From NCBI GenBank assembly GCA_036320915.1, contig JAXBDG010000004.1, positions 2,108,001-2,172,000 of the forward strand: a DNA stretch of 64,000 nucleotides, written 5' to 3'. The notes beneath the pieces are model-generated. The model was given only the letters and a program-made list of their open reading frames with translations. It ran no database searches and was not told where the DNA came from. Below are positions 1 through 12,792 of the stretch, one piece after another; position 1 is the first letter of the stretch; every line of letters begins with the position of its first letter. Both the position numbers and the translations under genes were made by a program. This DNA is from Linnemannia elongata. Its lineage: Eukaryota > Mortierellomycota > Mortierellomycetes > Mortierellales > Mortierellaceae.

Positions 1-1333
1 TCCTCTCTCTCTCTTCATCCCGTTCTCTTTGTTGCTTTATTTTCTGTATCATTCAATGTTTTCGCGTATTACGCGCGAGCCCCCTCGTGTGCATTTGTCT
101 CTCTTCTCTACTTCTTCCGCCTTTTACCTTCACACACACACACACACTCTCTCTCTCTCTGTCCCTCTCTCTCCTCCAATGTCCCTCCTCGTCCTCTCCT
201 CGCCCCCACCTTTCGTCTGTTTGTTCTATTCTCTTGTTGGCATCTTGTTTCCCCTTGGTCCAATTGCTTCCTCAGTTTTCTAAGCATCATCCTCAGAATC
301 GGGTTGTTGTTCTTGTGGATCCTTCGCGTTATCTCCTCTCTCTCTCTCTCACTCCTGTATTGTCCTGGCTTTACAGTGTGTACTCATGCCCGTCACCCAT
401 GCATTCCTAGACAGAAACTAGTAAGCTAGTGATGTCGCTCCCCTATCTCTCTTACTCACTCCAAATGATGCCTATGCCTAATGCAGAAAACCCCCCACCC
501 TCCTTTCCCTTCTCTTGTTTTGCCATACATTTCTTTGTACCTCCTTCCTTCTTTCACCCTGAGCTTTAATAATAACACAAAGAAAAAGGAACGACTTTCC
601 CGTCACCCCTCCTTCCCCCTTGAAGACAAACAAAACGATGGTCCTGGGTTATTCTTGTTGTCAGCCAGACTGACGTTCAATCATTTCATTTCACTACCAC
701 TTCTGCTACGAACACCTTGTACGGCCTTCTTTCTACACGATACCCACAACAACAACCCCCTCTCAATCAACGTGACGATGGATGGGATAGAATTGTCTCC
801 CTAATCCTAAAGGCTTTATAGAAAGTCCACTATTCCGCCCCCGTTTTCATCATCGTAGTATCTCCATCTAACCCTTTGGACATTTTGTTCTTTCCTTCTC
901 ACTTTCTCTCTCCTCTCTCCTTTTCTACTCCTCTCTTCCCTCCTTCTCTCACCCTCCCTCGCACTTCCTCTTTTTTCATTCCCCTTCTCCTTGTCTACTC
1001 CTTTTCACCCCGTCCTTCTCTTCCTCCTTGTCTCTCCTCTCTTTCGCTTACCTCAACACCTTTGAAGTTTTCACCTCATTTTTCTACTTCCTCTTTTCTC
1101 CTACCCCGTCCTTTTCACCTCCTTCCTTTTTTTCTTCATTGTTCTCTTCACTGCATTCATATCCTCTCCTCTTCCGTATCATCATCACACCCATTTCCTA
1201 TCACATCCCTCACCCTGACATTTATCAACAACCTTCTCCTCGGATCCCTTGACGGCAGACTTCTATTCACTTTTACACATTCAGATTTCCTTGACATATC
1301 AAAATCTTTTTTTTTCTCTTCAACCAAATCGCC
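1..1333. other. Gene-poor pyrimidine-rich leader region
   Basis: No coding gene could be supported here. The plus strand is strongly C/T-biased, with short CA and CT microsatellites (about 131-170 and 335-352). Open frames on either strand read as low-complexity Ser/Leu/Phe/Pro strings without domains. It probably holds the promoter and 5' leader of the RRM gene that starts at 1334. Confidence 0.6.
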
Positions 1334-3223
1334 ATGTCAATGACCACCCTTACGGCGACGCACGACGGCGGCAGCGGGTGCTTGATTTGCCAGAGCAAGA
1401 ACCAGCAGATCCAGGCCAAGGACGAGGTGATCCGAGCCAAGGATGCGGTCATTGCCGCCAAGGACGACGCTATTGCCCAAAAGGACCTGGCCTTGAAGGC
1501 GGAGCGAGAGCTCCGAGAACAACTTCAGAAGCAACTCAAGCTGGCGTCTGCAGGAGGTAAACAGCAATCAAAAATAACAAACGTCATTTTTTTTCCACCC
1601 ATGCGAAAGAAGGGAGGATGAAAACAGGATGGATGGATAGACGGACACCATCCACCCATTCCCTTTTTCATCTCTTACTTCATCTCCCTGTCTTTCTCTC
1701 TTTCTCTTTCACTCTGTGAGCGCACCAACCAACCTGTGGTTCCCTTGTTGTTCACTTGATCCCGCGGGTAAAACAGCTCGCAAGCTAACCTCGCCCGTTA
1801 CTTGTGTGACAAACCCTCAACTCTGTCTTCTCTCCCTCTCACTTTATCTCTATTTTTTACTTTATTTCACCATCGTTCCTCTTCTTCGATCCTGCCACTC
1901 ATCTCCTACTGCTGTCGGCTTCTTTTCTTTTCAACAACCCTGACTTTCGAACAACAACACATAAAGTCAAGGCAAAGGCAACAAAGGACAAGGATCCGTA
2001 CCACCACCGTAAGTGGGGGCGCAAGGGCACGCGGGAAACTCAGGAGATGCCCATTTTTTTTCTGTCGCGCATCGACTCAGGACGGACATTCTGGGAGTAG
2101 TACCCATTCAGTTGATTGACGAAATTCTGCAGGAGTGTCGGGAACAAGGAACGGCGGTGCAGAGCATACCGACGCGCACACACTGCATAAGTATCGTCTG
2201 CAGGACATCAGTAGAGAAGCGGCGGCAGGATGGATGAATCGAAGGGTCCATTTCCACATCCACGCAACCACACGTACAGCCCCCACAGGTGTGCCCACCT
2301 TCCCGAGACTGTTCAAGGGGTGCTAATGTTCGTCTTCATGTGCTTTGTGAGTACTTTGCTTATTTAGTTGCCAAGAAGGCGAGTCTTATCAACATTAAGT
2401 CTGCGAGTAGCCAAGCCCAAGGTAAAGAAATGCTTATTACTAGCGGGAATGAATCTCTTTCCTGCTCTTCCTCTTAGCTTTTAGCTCCTTTCTTGTTTTC
2501 CACCCCCCTAAAGAGAAGTGAAAAAGGAGGAGCACAACACTGACTGAACACTACCGCCTCCTTTCTTGCTGATCTGTTGTCCTTGCAGAGGAAAAGGACG
2601 CCTTGACTATCTACATCCGAAATGTCACCGAGAGTGTCACGTATGAGATGCTCCATGATGCTTTCTCTGTCTTTGGCACCATTCGCACTTTGAACGTTGT
2701 CCATCCAAAGGTATTACACACAACGGTTTTATCTCTTGATGCTGAGGTCTGTTGACGCACCAGGGACATCGATCTAACCACTAATCATTCTTCACATAAT
2801 GAACTATAGGCGTGCGCGTTCGTCGAGTTTGCCACCCCTGACGCTCATCAAAAGGCTTTGGCAGCGACCTCAGTTCCTGTGGGAGATGGTCATGAGAATG
2901 TGCTGACAGAGAAACGTGTCCGCAAACCACAACAGACTGCAGGCGGTGGGTTTACACGACGTCCATCGACCAACAACCTCAAATCCTTTGCATCTAATAA
3001 CAACCTCCAGGCAAGCTACAACAATAGCAGTAACAACAGCAGCAGTAACAACAGCAACAGCAACAACAGCTCGCATACACATCATATGATCAGCACTGCT
3101 GCAGCCGCCCCCACACATGCTGGAACTGCCAACAGTTATCACTCCATGACCAAGATGAACTTGAAGGGAACGGAATCGCATGCCAAGGAGGACGAGGGCT
3201 GTGACCTGACTGCGACCTGCTAA
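1334..3223 (+). CDS. RRM-domain protein with N-terminal coiled coil
   Basis: Probable RNA-binding protein of unknown target. Exons read: 1334-1556, 1967-2008, 2368-2421, 2589-2710, 2810-3223, joining in frame to 284 aa. An extra exon at 2133-2288 also keeps phase (336 aa), but its donor (GTGTGC) is weak, so I leave it out. The N-terminus has a CxxC (CLIC) followed by a striking 7-residue repeat around AKDEVIRAKDAVIAAKDDAI, predicting a coiled coil (about residues 24-70). One RRM spans about residues 110-180, with an RNP2-like stretch (LTIYIRNV) and an RNP1-like stretch (CAFVEFA) split by an intron. The tail is rich in Asn and Ser (AAC/AGC runs). The domain arrangement is not one I recognise; G3BP-like proteins share this RRM style but have NTF2, not a coiled coil. 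The RRM is seen directly; the function is inference. Confidence 0.7.
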
Positions 3224-3937
3224 GAATTGTTTTGATAGCAAGAAAACGCATGGTTGAATGTACATATCTCTTTTTTCTTCTTCTCATAACTCTCGCCTCG
3301 ACATGACAAGGCAAGAGAGCTTTTTTTTTCTTTTTTTTTTTTTTTCACTTAGTAGTATTATGCATCTCATGCTTCATGGCATCTATTCCACACCGTGCGC
3401 ATACTAATACCCTTCATTATCGATCTTTCTGCAAATAAATATAACAGCAATGTAAATGAAAACGCTGCGTGGTGAAGTAGAATCTCTACCCGCTACGTCT
3501 ACCGTTGTCGCTGGTGGTAGTTGTAGCATTGGGCAGGGGTGGTGATCGCAATTCTCGGCCCAAAGTGTCCTTGGCATGGACACATAGACACACATAATAC
3601 AGAAAACAAATCATAATCCCACACACACGCACAACCACACAACCCGAACCGGTTGGTTGACAAACAAAAGCTTTCTATGAGTCGCTTGGATTACTGCCAA
3701 CTCTGGTAGCGTTCATGCATTGTATTTTTTTTTGTCTCTTTTCTTCCTCTGTGATTTTCATTTTTCTCGCTTCACTTTCCTTATTTCATTTTGCCTTTTC
3801 TCCCACATTCAGCATAATACCCGTTGTTGATACTCTCCTTCCTCCTTCGTCCTGAGGCACACCCAACGTATACAAACATACCTTCTTGTTCTTCTCCCCC
3901 TTCTACGGCTCCTTTACCAATCAATAAGGACAAGAAA
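3224..3937. other. Intergenic region
   Basis: No gene supported. It contains T homopolymers (about 3320-3345) shortly after the RRM gene, consistent with its 3' end, and a pyrimidine-rich stretch before the GMC oxidoreductase start. Confidence 0.5.
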
Positions 3938-6904
3938 ATGTTTGACTCGGCTCCTAACAGAGAAAAGATGGTGAGCTCGGTGGCCAAGCTGAGCAAGGTT
4001 GCTCAAGTTCTTAAGTACCGCCCTCAGGAAGGGAAAGCCCCTTGGGACCAGGCCAAAGACACACTCGTCCACTATGACTACATCGTCCTCGGTGGTAAGG
4101 CTTCAATTTTGCTCTTTACGATTTTCAGAACTGAGGCTAGTTCCGTTTGACATGGATTGTGAATGAGAAGAGAAGGGGGTGTCTCTGCAATTTCTCCTTT
4201 TTTTTCATTTGTCTCTCGCTTCCTACTCCATGTCTTGTACGCCACCATTTTCCTTCTCGGCTGGGTTCCAAAAAGTCCCCTTGAATCACTACTCACTTTA
4301 CTGCTCTATGACATAATTAGGTGGTTCCGCGGGTTCGGTGATGGCGAGTCGACTGGCGGAGGATCCCGCCGTGAACGTCCTTGTCCTCGAAGCCGGGTAT
4401 TCGGATGAAGTACTTGCCTCTCGAGCCCCTGGACTCTACAGCACCATCTTCCAGACTGACGCAGACTGGAACTACGAGACCGTCCCTCAGACCCACGCCG
4501 GGAACCGGACCATGATGCAACCACGTGGAAAACTCCTCGTAAGCTCAGCTAGGTGTTGTTGTTGTTGGTAGACATGGTTGCATTATGTGTCTCTCTTTCT
4601 ACATTTATTAATAGTTGCGGTACATGTATGTCGCTGCTGCGCGCGCAATAAAAAATAGGGCGGCTGTTCATCTATCAACGCCATGATGTATCATCGAGGC
4701 CCTGCATCGGATTACGACGAGTGGGAAGCCTTAGGCAACTCGGGCTGGTCCTTCAAGGAATGTCTACCCTATTTCAAAAAGTCGGAAGGATTTAATGACC
4801 CCAACTTATCAACCGACCACCCCCGCGGCCCGCTCACCAACCGTGTTCGTTACCTTGAGCTGGAAACCTTTGACCCTCAGGCACATGGAACAGAAGGACC
4901 TTGGCAAGTGACCTTCCACCACCTGTTCCATCTCTCGAACCGCTTTGTTGTTGCAAGTCAAGCCGAGGGTATCCCGTTCAACAAGGATTTCAATGGTGAT
5001 TCGACACTGGGCGTCAACAGGATTCAGACGTTCATTCAACGGGATGGTATTCGCAGTTCTCTGTCGAGGGCGTTTTTGAGGTCAGAAGATGTTGTGCCTG
5101 GGGGCAAGAATGGTCGTGGTCGAGTGCGCGTCGTGTTTGGCGCTGATGCGAAACGGATCCTATTCCAGTGCAAGCGAAGGGTCATGATGGCGACTGGAGT
5201 TGAGTTTCTTGACCACAGCAACGGTATGTCCTCTTTTTTACAACCATTACAGCACATCGTACCCCACTTTTTGGTCGGACACACAAATCAAAAGGATAAT
5301 ACGGCACAAATGAGCAACAAACTGCCCCTATCTGCCTGAACTGAACCTTGAGGGAAATGTTAATTTTCGCTTGTATTCCTATGTTTGGGCAGATGCTCCT
5401 CTATGTTTGGTCACTTGTCCGGAAGACCCTTTTTCTTCTCCAAAATGACAGCCTAACTTTTCTTTTGCATTGTTTATCAACAATCGATACATAGTCCGAA
5501 GAAGAGTCATGGCTACCAGAGAAATCCTTCTCTGTGGTGGTGCCTTTGGATCGCCTCAACTCCTCTTGGCCTCTGGTGTTGGACCCTCTCCTCAACCCTC
5601 TATCCCTCATTTCCACACCCTGGCCGGTGTGGGTGCCAACCTGCAGGACCACCTCGGATTGAGTGTTACTTTCCGTGCTCGAGATCGCTGTCAAACACTG
5701 AACCAGGAATACGGAGCGTACAATGCCATGAAATCACTCTTCACCTTTGTCACAAGTGGTACGGGTCCCTTGACGACCCAGATCGGAGAGGGTGTCATTT
5801 TTGTTCGGCTGGAAGATATTGCGCCCGAGTGGGTGGCACAGGAGAGGGCCAACGGCACATACCAAGAGCGGGCGAGTGGACCTGGGTCACCTCATCTAGA
5901 GGTCATCCTCTTGCCGGGCTATGTCCGTCGTCACGGAACCATTCTGGCACCTGACTTCAAGAACTACTTTACGGTGACCGCATTGCTGATGAACCCATGT
6001 TCCTCCGGAACCTTCAAGATTGCTTCCAAGTCTGGAAAGCAAGGTGGCGTGGATGTGAAGGGAGTGGTGGATCCCAACTACCTGGCAGAAGCGTTTGATG
6101 CGAGAGTGTTGGCTCAGGGAGTCAAGTTTATTCGCCGGATCGTGCGTCGACTGAACAACGACCCAGATGTGGGCAGTCGAGAGGTGTTCCCAGGCGAAGC
6201 AACTGTGCCAGATCATGACGACAAGGCTTTGGAGAAGTATGCTCGTGAGGCGGCGGAGACATACTACCACCCTGTCGGAACATGCAAGGTAGTAATTCGT
6301 TCTTTTTTTATCACCCAATTTCTGGCTTGAGCACATCTATCTTTTCCTCTCCATATTCTTCGCACCCTTCTTCAACTCCTTCGCTACGCTCCATTCATTC
6401 CCCTCTGTTCAAGTTATCGATTGGCGGTTACTCCTTGGGCTGTGCCAACGGGTCTGACTCTGGTTGTTTCATGGTAACCCCGGATTACGGGAATTCCTTG
6501 TCATCACCAGCTCAGACCTCTTTTCTATCTCTTAATATTTTTTTTCTTTCCTGTTCTGAAGTGTTTAGCCACTAACTCGGAACATATCACCTGTCTCGGA
6601 CTGTACATGCCCTAATTTTCATTATTTTTTTTTTTGCCCCGCTCCCTTCCTCGCTTATTGCAAATAGATGGGCCCGGCATCAGACCCAATGTCAGTCGTA
6701 GACAGTCGACTGAATGTGCACGGAATTGAGCGCCTTCGAGTGATTGATGCGAGTGTGATGCCCAAGCTGGTGGCGGCGCATACGTGCGCCCCGACGGTGA
6801 TGATTGCCGAGCGTGCGGCAGATTTTATCAAAGAGGATTGGTCATCTTCCTCCCGAGGTGCAACAAGAGTCCAGACCATTACCATTGCCGAGGCCAGGCT
6901 CTGA
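3938..6904 (+). CDS. GMC-family FAD-dependent oxidoreductase
   Basis: Flavoenzyme of the glucose-methanol-choline family (choline dehydrogenase / aryl-alcohol oxidase-like); the substrate cannot be told from sequence. Exons: 3938-4094, 4321-4538, 4659-5223, 5495-6288, 6668-6904, giving 656 aa, normal for the family. The FAD dinucleotide fold is complete across the first intron (YDYIVLGGGSAGSVMASRL, then VLVLEAG). GMC signature 1 is present (GKLLGGCSSINAMMYHRG), as is signature 2 (GAFGSPQLLLASGVGP). The C-terminal active-site pair is YYHPVGTCKMG, split by the last intron, and AAHTCAP. A His stands where many members have Asn (GNTNAP), giving a His-His pair. No clear signal peptide follows the chosen ATG. 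An in-frame upstream codon at 3824 would add a stretch that looks like leader sequence. It is probably cytosolic or mitochondrial. Confidence 0.88.
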
Positions 6905-7815
6905 AAGAGATGCTTGGGTTTTATCATCATGCAGGCAGGCATTGAGGTGGCTTCGGTTGTGCCGTACATGCAGGGTTATCGTCATAACTGAGAGACAGAA
7001 TACAAGAAAGAAAAGGTACATGAATGAACGGTGAGAAAGGGGAATTTGTCAGAGGGACGTGCCGTTTTGTGTGCATACTTGTTCGTATTTCTATGTTTGG
7101 TTGGACTTGCCCGAAGAGCTCCGGAAATCCTTAACGGAGGTCTCACATTTTTGTTGTGGGATCATGTCCGTCGCACTTTAAATGTATGGCAAAGTGCCCT
7201 TCTTTTTTGTTATTTGTTCCATATGGATGACTGTAAGGGTCTTTTTGTGCGATCTCGGATTCTAGATCCTGTCTCTTTTTGTTGTCGCTCCTTTGTGTAG
7301 TAGACGGATGAATGGTGTGGTATGATGAGTATGCCCATTGCCCGGCATAATGCATCCTTCAAGAAAGAAAAAATAGAAAGAATTTTTGCGATTGAAGGGG
7401 GAGTGAGAGTGGCTGAAAGAATGACAGATAGTGAACGGGCCGAGAGCGTAAGAGAGTGAGTGCAGTGGGTAAGTGGGGATGGGTGAGAGAGCGCAAATCA
7501 AGGGGCAGGGCAGAGTGGCTGGTACTTTTGTTACAGTCGACTCGACTGTGGAAAGTTTGGATGTCTCACTCAACTCTGAATTGAGAGTCTTGGTCTTTGA
7601 TTATTTGGATGAGCGCTCCTCTATCTAAACATGGTCATGGCCCGAGACGACTATACGACGATAGATAAATAGCTCGGGTTTTCTTTGCCTTTTTTCATCT
7701 TTTCTTCTCTATCTTCATCATCTCAACATACAACAACCACAACCTCTTCTTCGTTCAACAACAACAACCAACTCCATCCTTCCCCCTTCAACACAAAACA
7801 CCCATATAACCAACC
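6905..7815. other. Intergenic region between GMC oxidoreductase and protoglobin
   Basis: About 900 bp with no supported gene. The last 120 bp are CAACA-rich leader sequence typical of the gene starts in this window. Confidence 0.5.
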
Positions 7816-8493
7816 ATGGAACACATTGAGCGCGAGACCCTCTACACCGACCCCCTCTACCGTTTCCAGTACGTCGCCAAGTTCATGGGCTTTGGCGATG
7901 AGGACGTCGATGTCATCAAGGGTGCCGCCGACCTCGTCAAGCCCCTCGTCCCCGTCGTCGTCGATGCCGTCTACTCCAAGCTCCACCAGTTCGATATCAC
8001 CTGGTCCATCATGGCCAAGCGCCACGAGGGTTTCGTCCCCAAAGCCGGAGTGGTTGAGAATGCGGCCGAGTTGACCGAGAATGCCGAACAGATCAAGTTC
8101 CGCAAGGACATGTTGAGCAAGTACTTTGATAGACTGTTGACCAACCCCTACGACGAGCGCATGATCAAGTACCTCGAGTACGTCGCCCGTATCCATACCG
8201 ACACCCCTACCAAGAAGTCCAAGATCAACGTCGATGTGATCCATATCAATGCCCTCCTGGGTTATGTCGAGCAGGTCCTGATCGGAGGTATTAAGTCGCT
8301 CAACTTGGATCGGGATACCGAGTACAAGGCCATTGCTGCATTCGGCAAGTTGCTCTGGATCCAGATGGACTTCTTCCTCAAGTTCTACTGCCAAGATGGT
8401 GCCGAGTACCTCCCAGGAGCCAAAACCACCACCACCACCGTTGCTATCGCCCAACCCGGTATCCTCACCCGTCTCTGGCGCTTCTTCTTCTAG
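7816..8493 (+). CDS. Protoglobin (globin-sensor domain protein)
   Basis: Single-exon 225-aa protein that reads as a stand-alone heme protoglobin / globin-coupled-sensor globin domain, a family best known from archaea and bacteria and also found in fungi. It begins with a good Kozak context (accATGG). The all-helical sequence contains VARIHTD; its His (H127) aligns with the proximal heme ligand of the family motif (G/A-R-x-H followed by the T/I-G-L stretch). No fused sensor output domain follows; the last residues are a short Pro/Thr linker and a hydrophobic RLWRFFF end. Family members bind O2, CO or NO; the role here is unknown. It lacks introns while every neighbouring host gene is split, which may mean acquisition by transfer or retroposition. 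A poly(A) signal AATAAA lies about 45 bp after the stop. Confidence 0.8.
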   Translation: MEHIERETLYTDPLYRFQYVAKFMGFGDEDVDVIKGAADLVKPLVPVVVDAVYSKLHQFDITWSIMAKRHEGFVPKAGVVENAAELTENAEQIKFRKDMLSKYFDRLLTNPYDERMIKYLEYVARIHTDTPTKKSKINVDVIHINALLGYVEQVLIGGIKSLNLDRDTEYKAIAAFGKLLWIQMDFFLKFYCQDGAEYLPGAKTTTTTVAIAQPGILTRLWRFFF

Positions 8494-8713
8494 AGGATCC
8501 CCTCTCCTTGTTTAGTATTCCTTGCATTATCAACAAAAAATAAAATCTTGTACATTAAACATTACTTTATTCCAAAGACAGTCACTATGGTTTGGAGTGT
8601 ACGTATTTGAGGTGGTCGTTGACCCCTTTTTGGTCTTTTCCACACCCTTTCTCTTCTTTTTTCTTTTGCTCTACCACCTTCATTCACTCTCGCTCTCACT
8701 CTCTCTCGTCACC

Positions 8714-11700
8714 ATGGCCGCCTGTCCTCACACCACCAGCGTCCGCCTCAATGTGCCCCATTCAACCGCTCAGATTTATAAGGACGAATGCACTGTCTGC
8801 TTCGACAGTCCCGTAAGTCATTGCATACTCCCTCTCGCTTAATTTCTCCAACCACCTCATAGCAAAGCGCGTGTGAATAAAGAAATTCGCTTGCGCGTTG
8901 TGCGTGTTTTTCGTGTTGTCACAAGTCGAAATGCATCTCATGAACAAACAACCACCACAATAACAAGAGCAACAATACAAGGACAACACTAACAATGAAG
9001 AAGGCAATCTGGCGTAGTTATGATAAGCTTTTTACTGATTCGCAACGGTCTATCATGTCTATCACCTTTACTTTTTGTTTCGGTCAAAACTACTTGGGGG
9101 CGCAATAGGACAACGAAGGTGGACTGGACGTGTGCCTGTCCTGCTTCAACGGAGGATGCACCGACCCTGACCGCTACCATGCTATTCAACACTACAACAA
9201 GGAGGGCCACCCACTCGTTGTCAACATCAAGCGTATCAAGATCCAGAAGGATGTCCGAGTAAGCTTTCTACCTGAAAGGACACATTTGCATGGGCGCTCT
9301 TTGTTCAGCTAGCCTGTTTTCCCAGGTCATAACCACAATTTTATTTTTGCACTTGGGACAAACATGTAGGATGGCGAAGAGCCACCCCAGAAGATCACAA
9401 AGATTGCTATTCAGGCCGAGAATGACGCCGACAACTATGAGTACTTTACCGAAGTTAAGTGCTACGAGTGCGGTGGCGTTGAAGTCGACAAAACTGTTGG
9501 CCAGGTAAACATTTGAACAGGAATATCTTAGCCGCAGCAATGTACTCTTGTACTGTTGTGATGATTTGTGGGCGAAGACTTATGTATGTCATCATCCGAA
9601 TGACTTGGCCTCTAGATCCCCAATGTTGTTGATGCCATCATGACATCCCTGTCGGCCTCCAGACAGTCTGAGATCAAGGCCTGGGAAGAGGAAATTATCT
9701 CATGCGACCACATCCGCAACATCCAGCAGGAAGCCGAGAAGGTTGTTTCTGCAGGTAAGCGACTCAGCCATTAGGCTGTTTTCGGACGATTGCTGTCATT
9801 CGCTTACTTAGTTGGTCTACATGGAAGGATCCAGAATACTGACGGCGCAGCCTTTTTAATGCTGTTTTCATTTAGAAAACGCACACTGCGCTAACTGCGA
9901 GCTCGGCGAGAACCTGTGGCTGTGCCTTGTTTGCGGTAACCTGGGATGCGGACGTCAGCAATTTGGTGGAACAGGAGGCAATGGTCATGGCTTGGCCCAC
10001 TTCGATGCCACTGGACATGGTGTCGCCTGCAAGCTTGGAACTATTACTCCCGAAGGAACCGCAGGTATGGAAAACGAGCCCATTCTTCATTGCGAGCCAG
10101 AGCTCATTGTAGAGAAGGTACGGCGTGATAGTGACGGGCAAGCTAATCAAGACAATGGCTCCGTCCCACTTAGATATCTACTGCTACCACTGCAACGAAG
10201 AACGCTCTGACGACCAGCTTGGCGCACATTTGGCTCGCTTTGGCATCAAGGTCGAGACTCAGCAAAAGTCGATCAAGTCTTTGACCGAATTGGTAAGCTA
10301 AGCGGAGCAAATTACAGCAAAAGCTTGTTTCTTACACCAATTGAGGGCACATCATGCTCACCGTCATGTTGCCTTCTTGTCCTTTGTAATAGTCCTTGGA
10401 GCAGAACCAGAACTTCAACTTCAATATGTTCACTGAGGATGGCAAGTCATTCGAGCCCCTGTTTGGACCTGGTTACACTGGATTCAAAAACCTTGGAAAC
10501 AGGTAAGGAACTTTTGGAAGAAAACGTTCATAAGAACACGCAAAAGGAATCGCACTCATGAGATGCGAGACTGACACCATGTCATCACAATTATTCACTT
10601 CTAGCTGTTACATGGCCTCCGTTCTTCAGTCAGTGTTCGATCTCCCAGCCTTTATCTCAAGGTAGAGTCATTCTGTGGCTGGAATTAACAGTGTTATTAT
10701 TGTAAGGCGACGAAGTAACTAACTTTGGCTCCTCCGTTAAAACAGATACTTCCCTGTTGACGTGGGACACTTGCAGACGTGCAACCAGGATCCCGGAAAG
10801 TGCCTTCAGTGTCAGCTCGCCAAGGTTGCAGATGGTCTCCTGAGCGGACGTTATTCGACACCCACAATCTCGGACAGCGGCGAGGTTCAAGGACAGGATG
10901 GAATCGCCCCTGGAATGTTCAAAGCGTTGGTTGGCCGTGGTCATCCTGAATTCTCTACCATGAGACAGCAGGTACATGCCCGCTATTGTAACTCCTTTCA
11001 GTCAGCACAATACGCATGTTTTGAATGTGGAGCTAACCTTGAACACCATTTGAACTCCACTGCATCACTACAGGACTCTTTTGAGTTTTTCCAGCACTTG
11101 ATCAAGATCATTTCTCAGAGTGAGCGCACAACTGGCAGAGACCCTACCAAGACGTTCGAGTTCTCCAACGAGCAGCGCCTGCAGTGCAATGAGTGCAAGA
11201 AGGTCCGATACTCTCGTGACAGCACCACGGCTCTTTCGATTGCCGTTCCAGCAACCAAGAAGGCAATCTCAAGCGGAGAGGAGGATGAATACGAGAGTGT
11301 CACATTCGAGCAGTGCATGGACGCCTATGTTGCAGCCGAGACCCTCCCTTACAACTGCCCCAGCTGCCAGAAGAGCACAACTGCCACCAAGTAAGCCAAA
11401 TTTGATTCATTTTAGTCTGAAAAGTTGATTCTTGATTTCCAACAAAGTTGCTAACAACCCTACTCCCTATTGCTACCTTATAGGACTAACCGCTTTGCCT
11501 CCTTCCCCGAGGTGCTGGTGATCAACATGCGTCGATTCGCTTACCAGAACTGGGTCCCAAGAAAGCTCGGTAAGACTCGAGTCCAGTGTGCTTGTGTTTT
11601 AGCCATTGTTTAGTTCATGTGTTCCTGATGTTTATTAACCTTTGTGATATTTTATGTAGCTGTTCCAATCATCTTCTCTGAAGGCAAGATTGATTTAGAA

Positions 11701-12369
11701 AAGTACCGTGGACATGGTCAACAAGCTGATGAAGAGTTGCTTCCCGAGGATGCACCCGGAGCTGGCGCTGGAGCAGCGGCAGGACCTACGTTTGACGAAG
11801 CAGCAATGGAACAACTGCAAATGATGGGATTCCCATTAATTCGTTGCCAGAAAGCGCTTTTGGCAACAGGCAACCAGGGCTCCGAGGTTGCCATGGACTG
11901 GTTGATTCAGCATATGGAGGATCCCGACATTGACGACCCCATTGTGACGAGTGCCCCCACTGGTGGTGCCCCTGAGGCGAACCCCGAGCAGATTTCTCAG
12001 TTGGCGGACATGGGTTTCACAGATAAGCAAGCCAAGAAGGCTCTAAAGGAGACTGGTGGTAACATGGAGCGCGCGGTCGAGTGGCTGTTCAGCCACATGG
12101 ACACACCTATGGACGACGACGAGGAGGCTACTCCCGCTGTGGCAGCTGGCGGACAGACTCAGGCAATTGTGGGCGATGTGACCAAGAAGGGCAACTACCA
12201 CCTTGCCTCGTTCATCTCTCACAAGGGACCCTCTGTCCACTGTGGACACTATGTCAGCCATATCAAGAAGGGCAACCAGTGGGTTCTGTTTAACGACAAC
12301 AAGGTTGTGGATGACCCCAAGGCGCCCATTGACAACGCCTACATCTACATCTTCAAGCGGGAGGATTAA
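8714..12369 (+). CDS. UBP14: Ubiquitin carboxyl-terminal hydrolase, USP5/UBP14 type
   Basis: Cysteine deubiquitinase that disassembles free (unanchored) polyubiquitin chains. Twelve exons, all in phase: 8714-8812, 9109-9258, 9370-9504, 9616-9754, 9876-10064, 10174-10292, 10393-10502, 10605-10661, 10746-10971, 11074-11390, 11484-11569, 11660-12369; 778 aa, close to the family length. Order: variant N-terminal zinc finger (CTVCFDSP, CLSCFNGGC); ZnF-UBP (CANCELGENLWLCLVCGNLGCGR, with GHGLAHF) that in this family reads the free ubiquitin C-terminus; catalytic Cys box GNSCYMASVLQSVF (C315); two UBA domains (QLQMMGFPLIRCQKALLATG and QLADMGFTDKQAKKALKETG) nested in the catalytic domain as in USP5; catalytic His box CGHYVSH (about H739) with WVLFND. 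Intron 9 (10972-11073) is 102 nt and stop-free in frame. Confidence 0.95.
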
Positions 12370-12761
12370 GTTCCTCTCCATTTGACCTGTTTGTAGTCAA
12401 TCATGTATTATGAAAAATACATAAAGCGTTTTCAAATTGAATCGCATTAATGGTTTGAATGTTGCCACGGTGTTGTACAGCAAAAACTCGGGTGTGAATA
12501 CCAAAACCTGGGATTCGTAGACTTGAAAAGGGCACTACCAATTTGCCTTGGCGGCGCGTCTCTGTTGGAATGAAAATGATAGCATCGTTGTTGTTTTGAC
12601 AAGTTTGACAGATTTGATAAAGAAATTGAAGGGTCTGCGTGAAGAGTTTGAAGGGTATGAATTTCACGTTTATCTCTGGCAACAAACTGTCCTTGTACTA
12701 CTGAAGGCTACCACCTTGTGAGTGGATCAACCGCGTAGATGCTCAGATACACTCACACCGC

Positions 12762-12792
<31 letters not shown>

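Noticed and set aside
2133..2288. Extra exon of the RRM gene
   Set aside because: Phase-compatible, but it has a weak GTGTGC donor and atypical composition; mentioned as an alternative only.
7723..8454. 243-aa minus-strand ORF opposite the protoglobin
   Set aside because: Complement of strongly codon-biased (C-ending) coding sequence, a common shadow; no motif.
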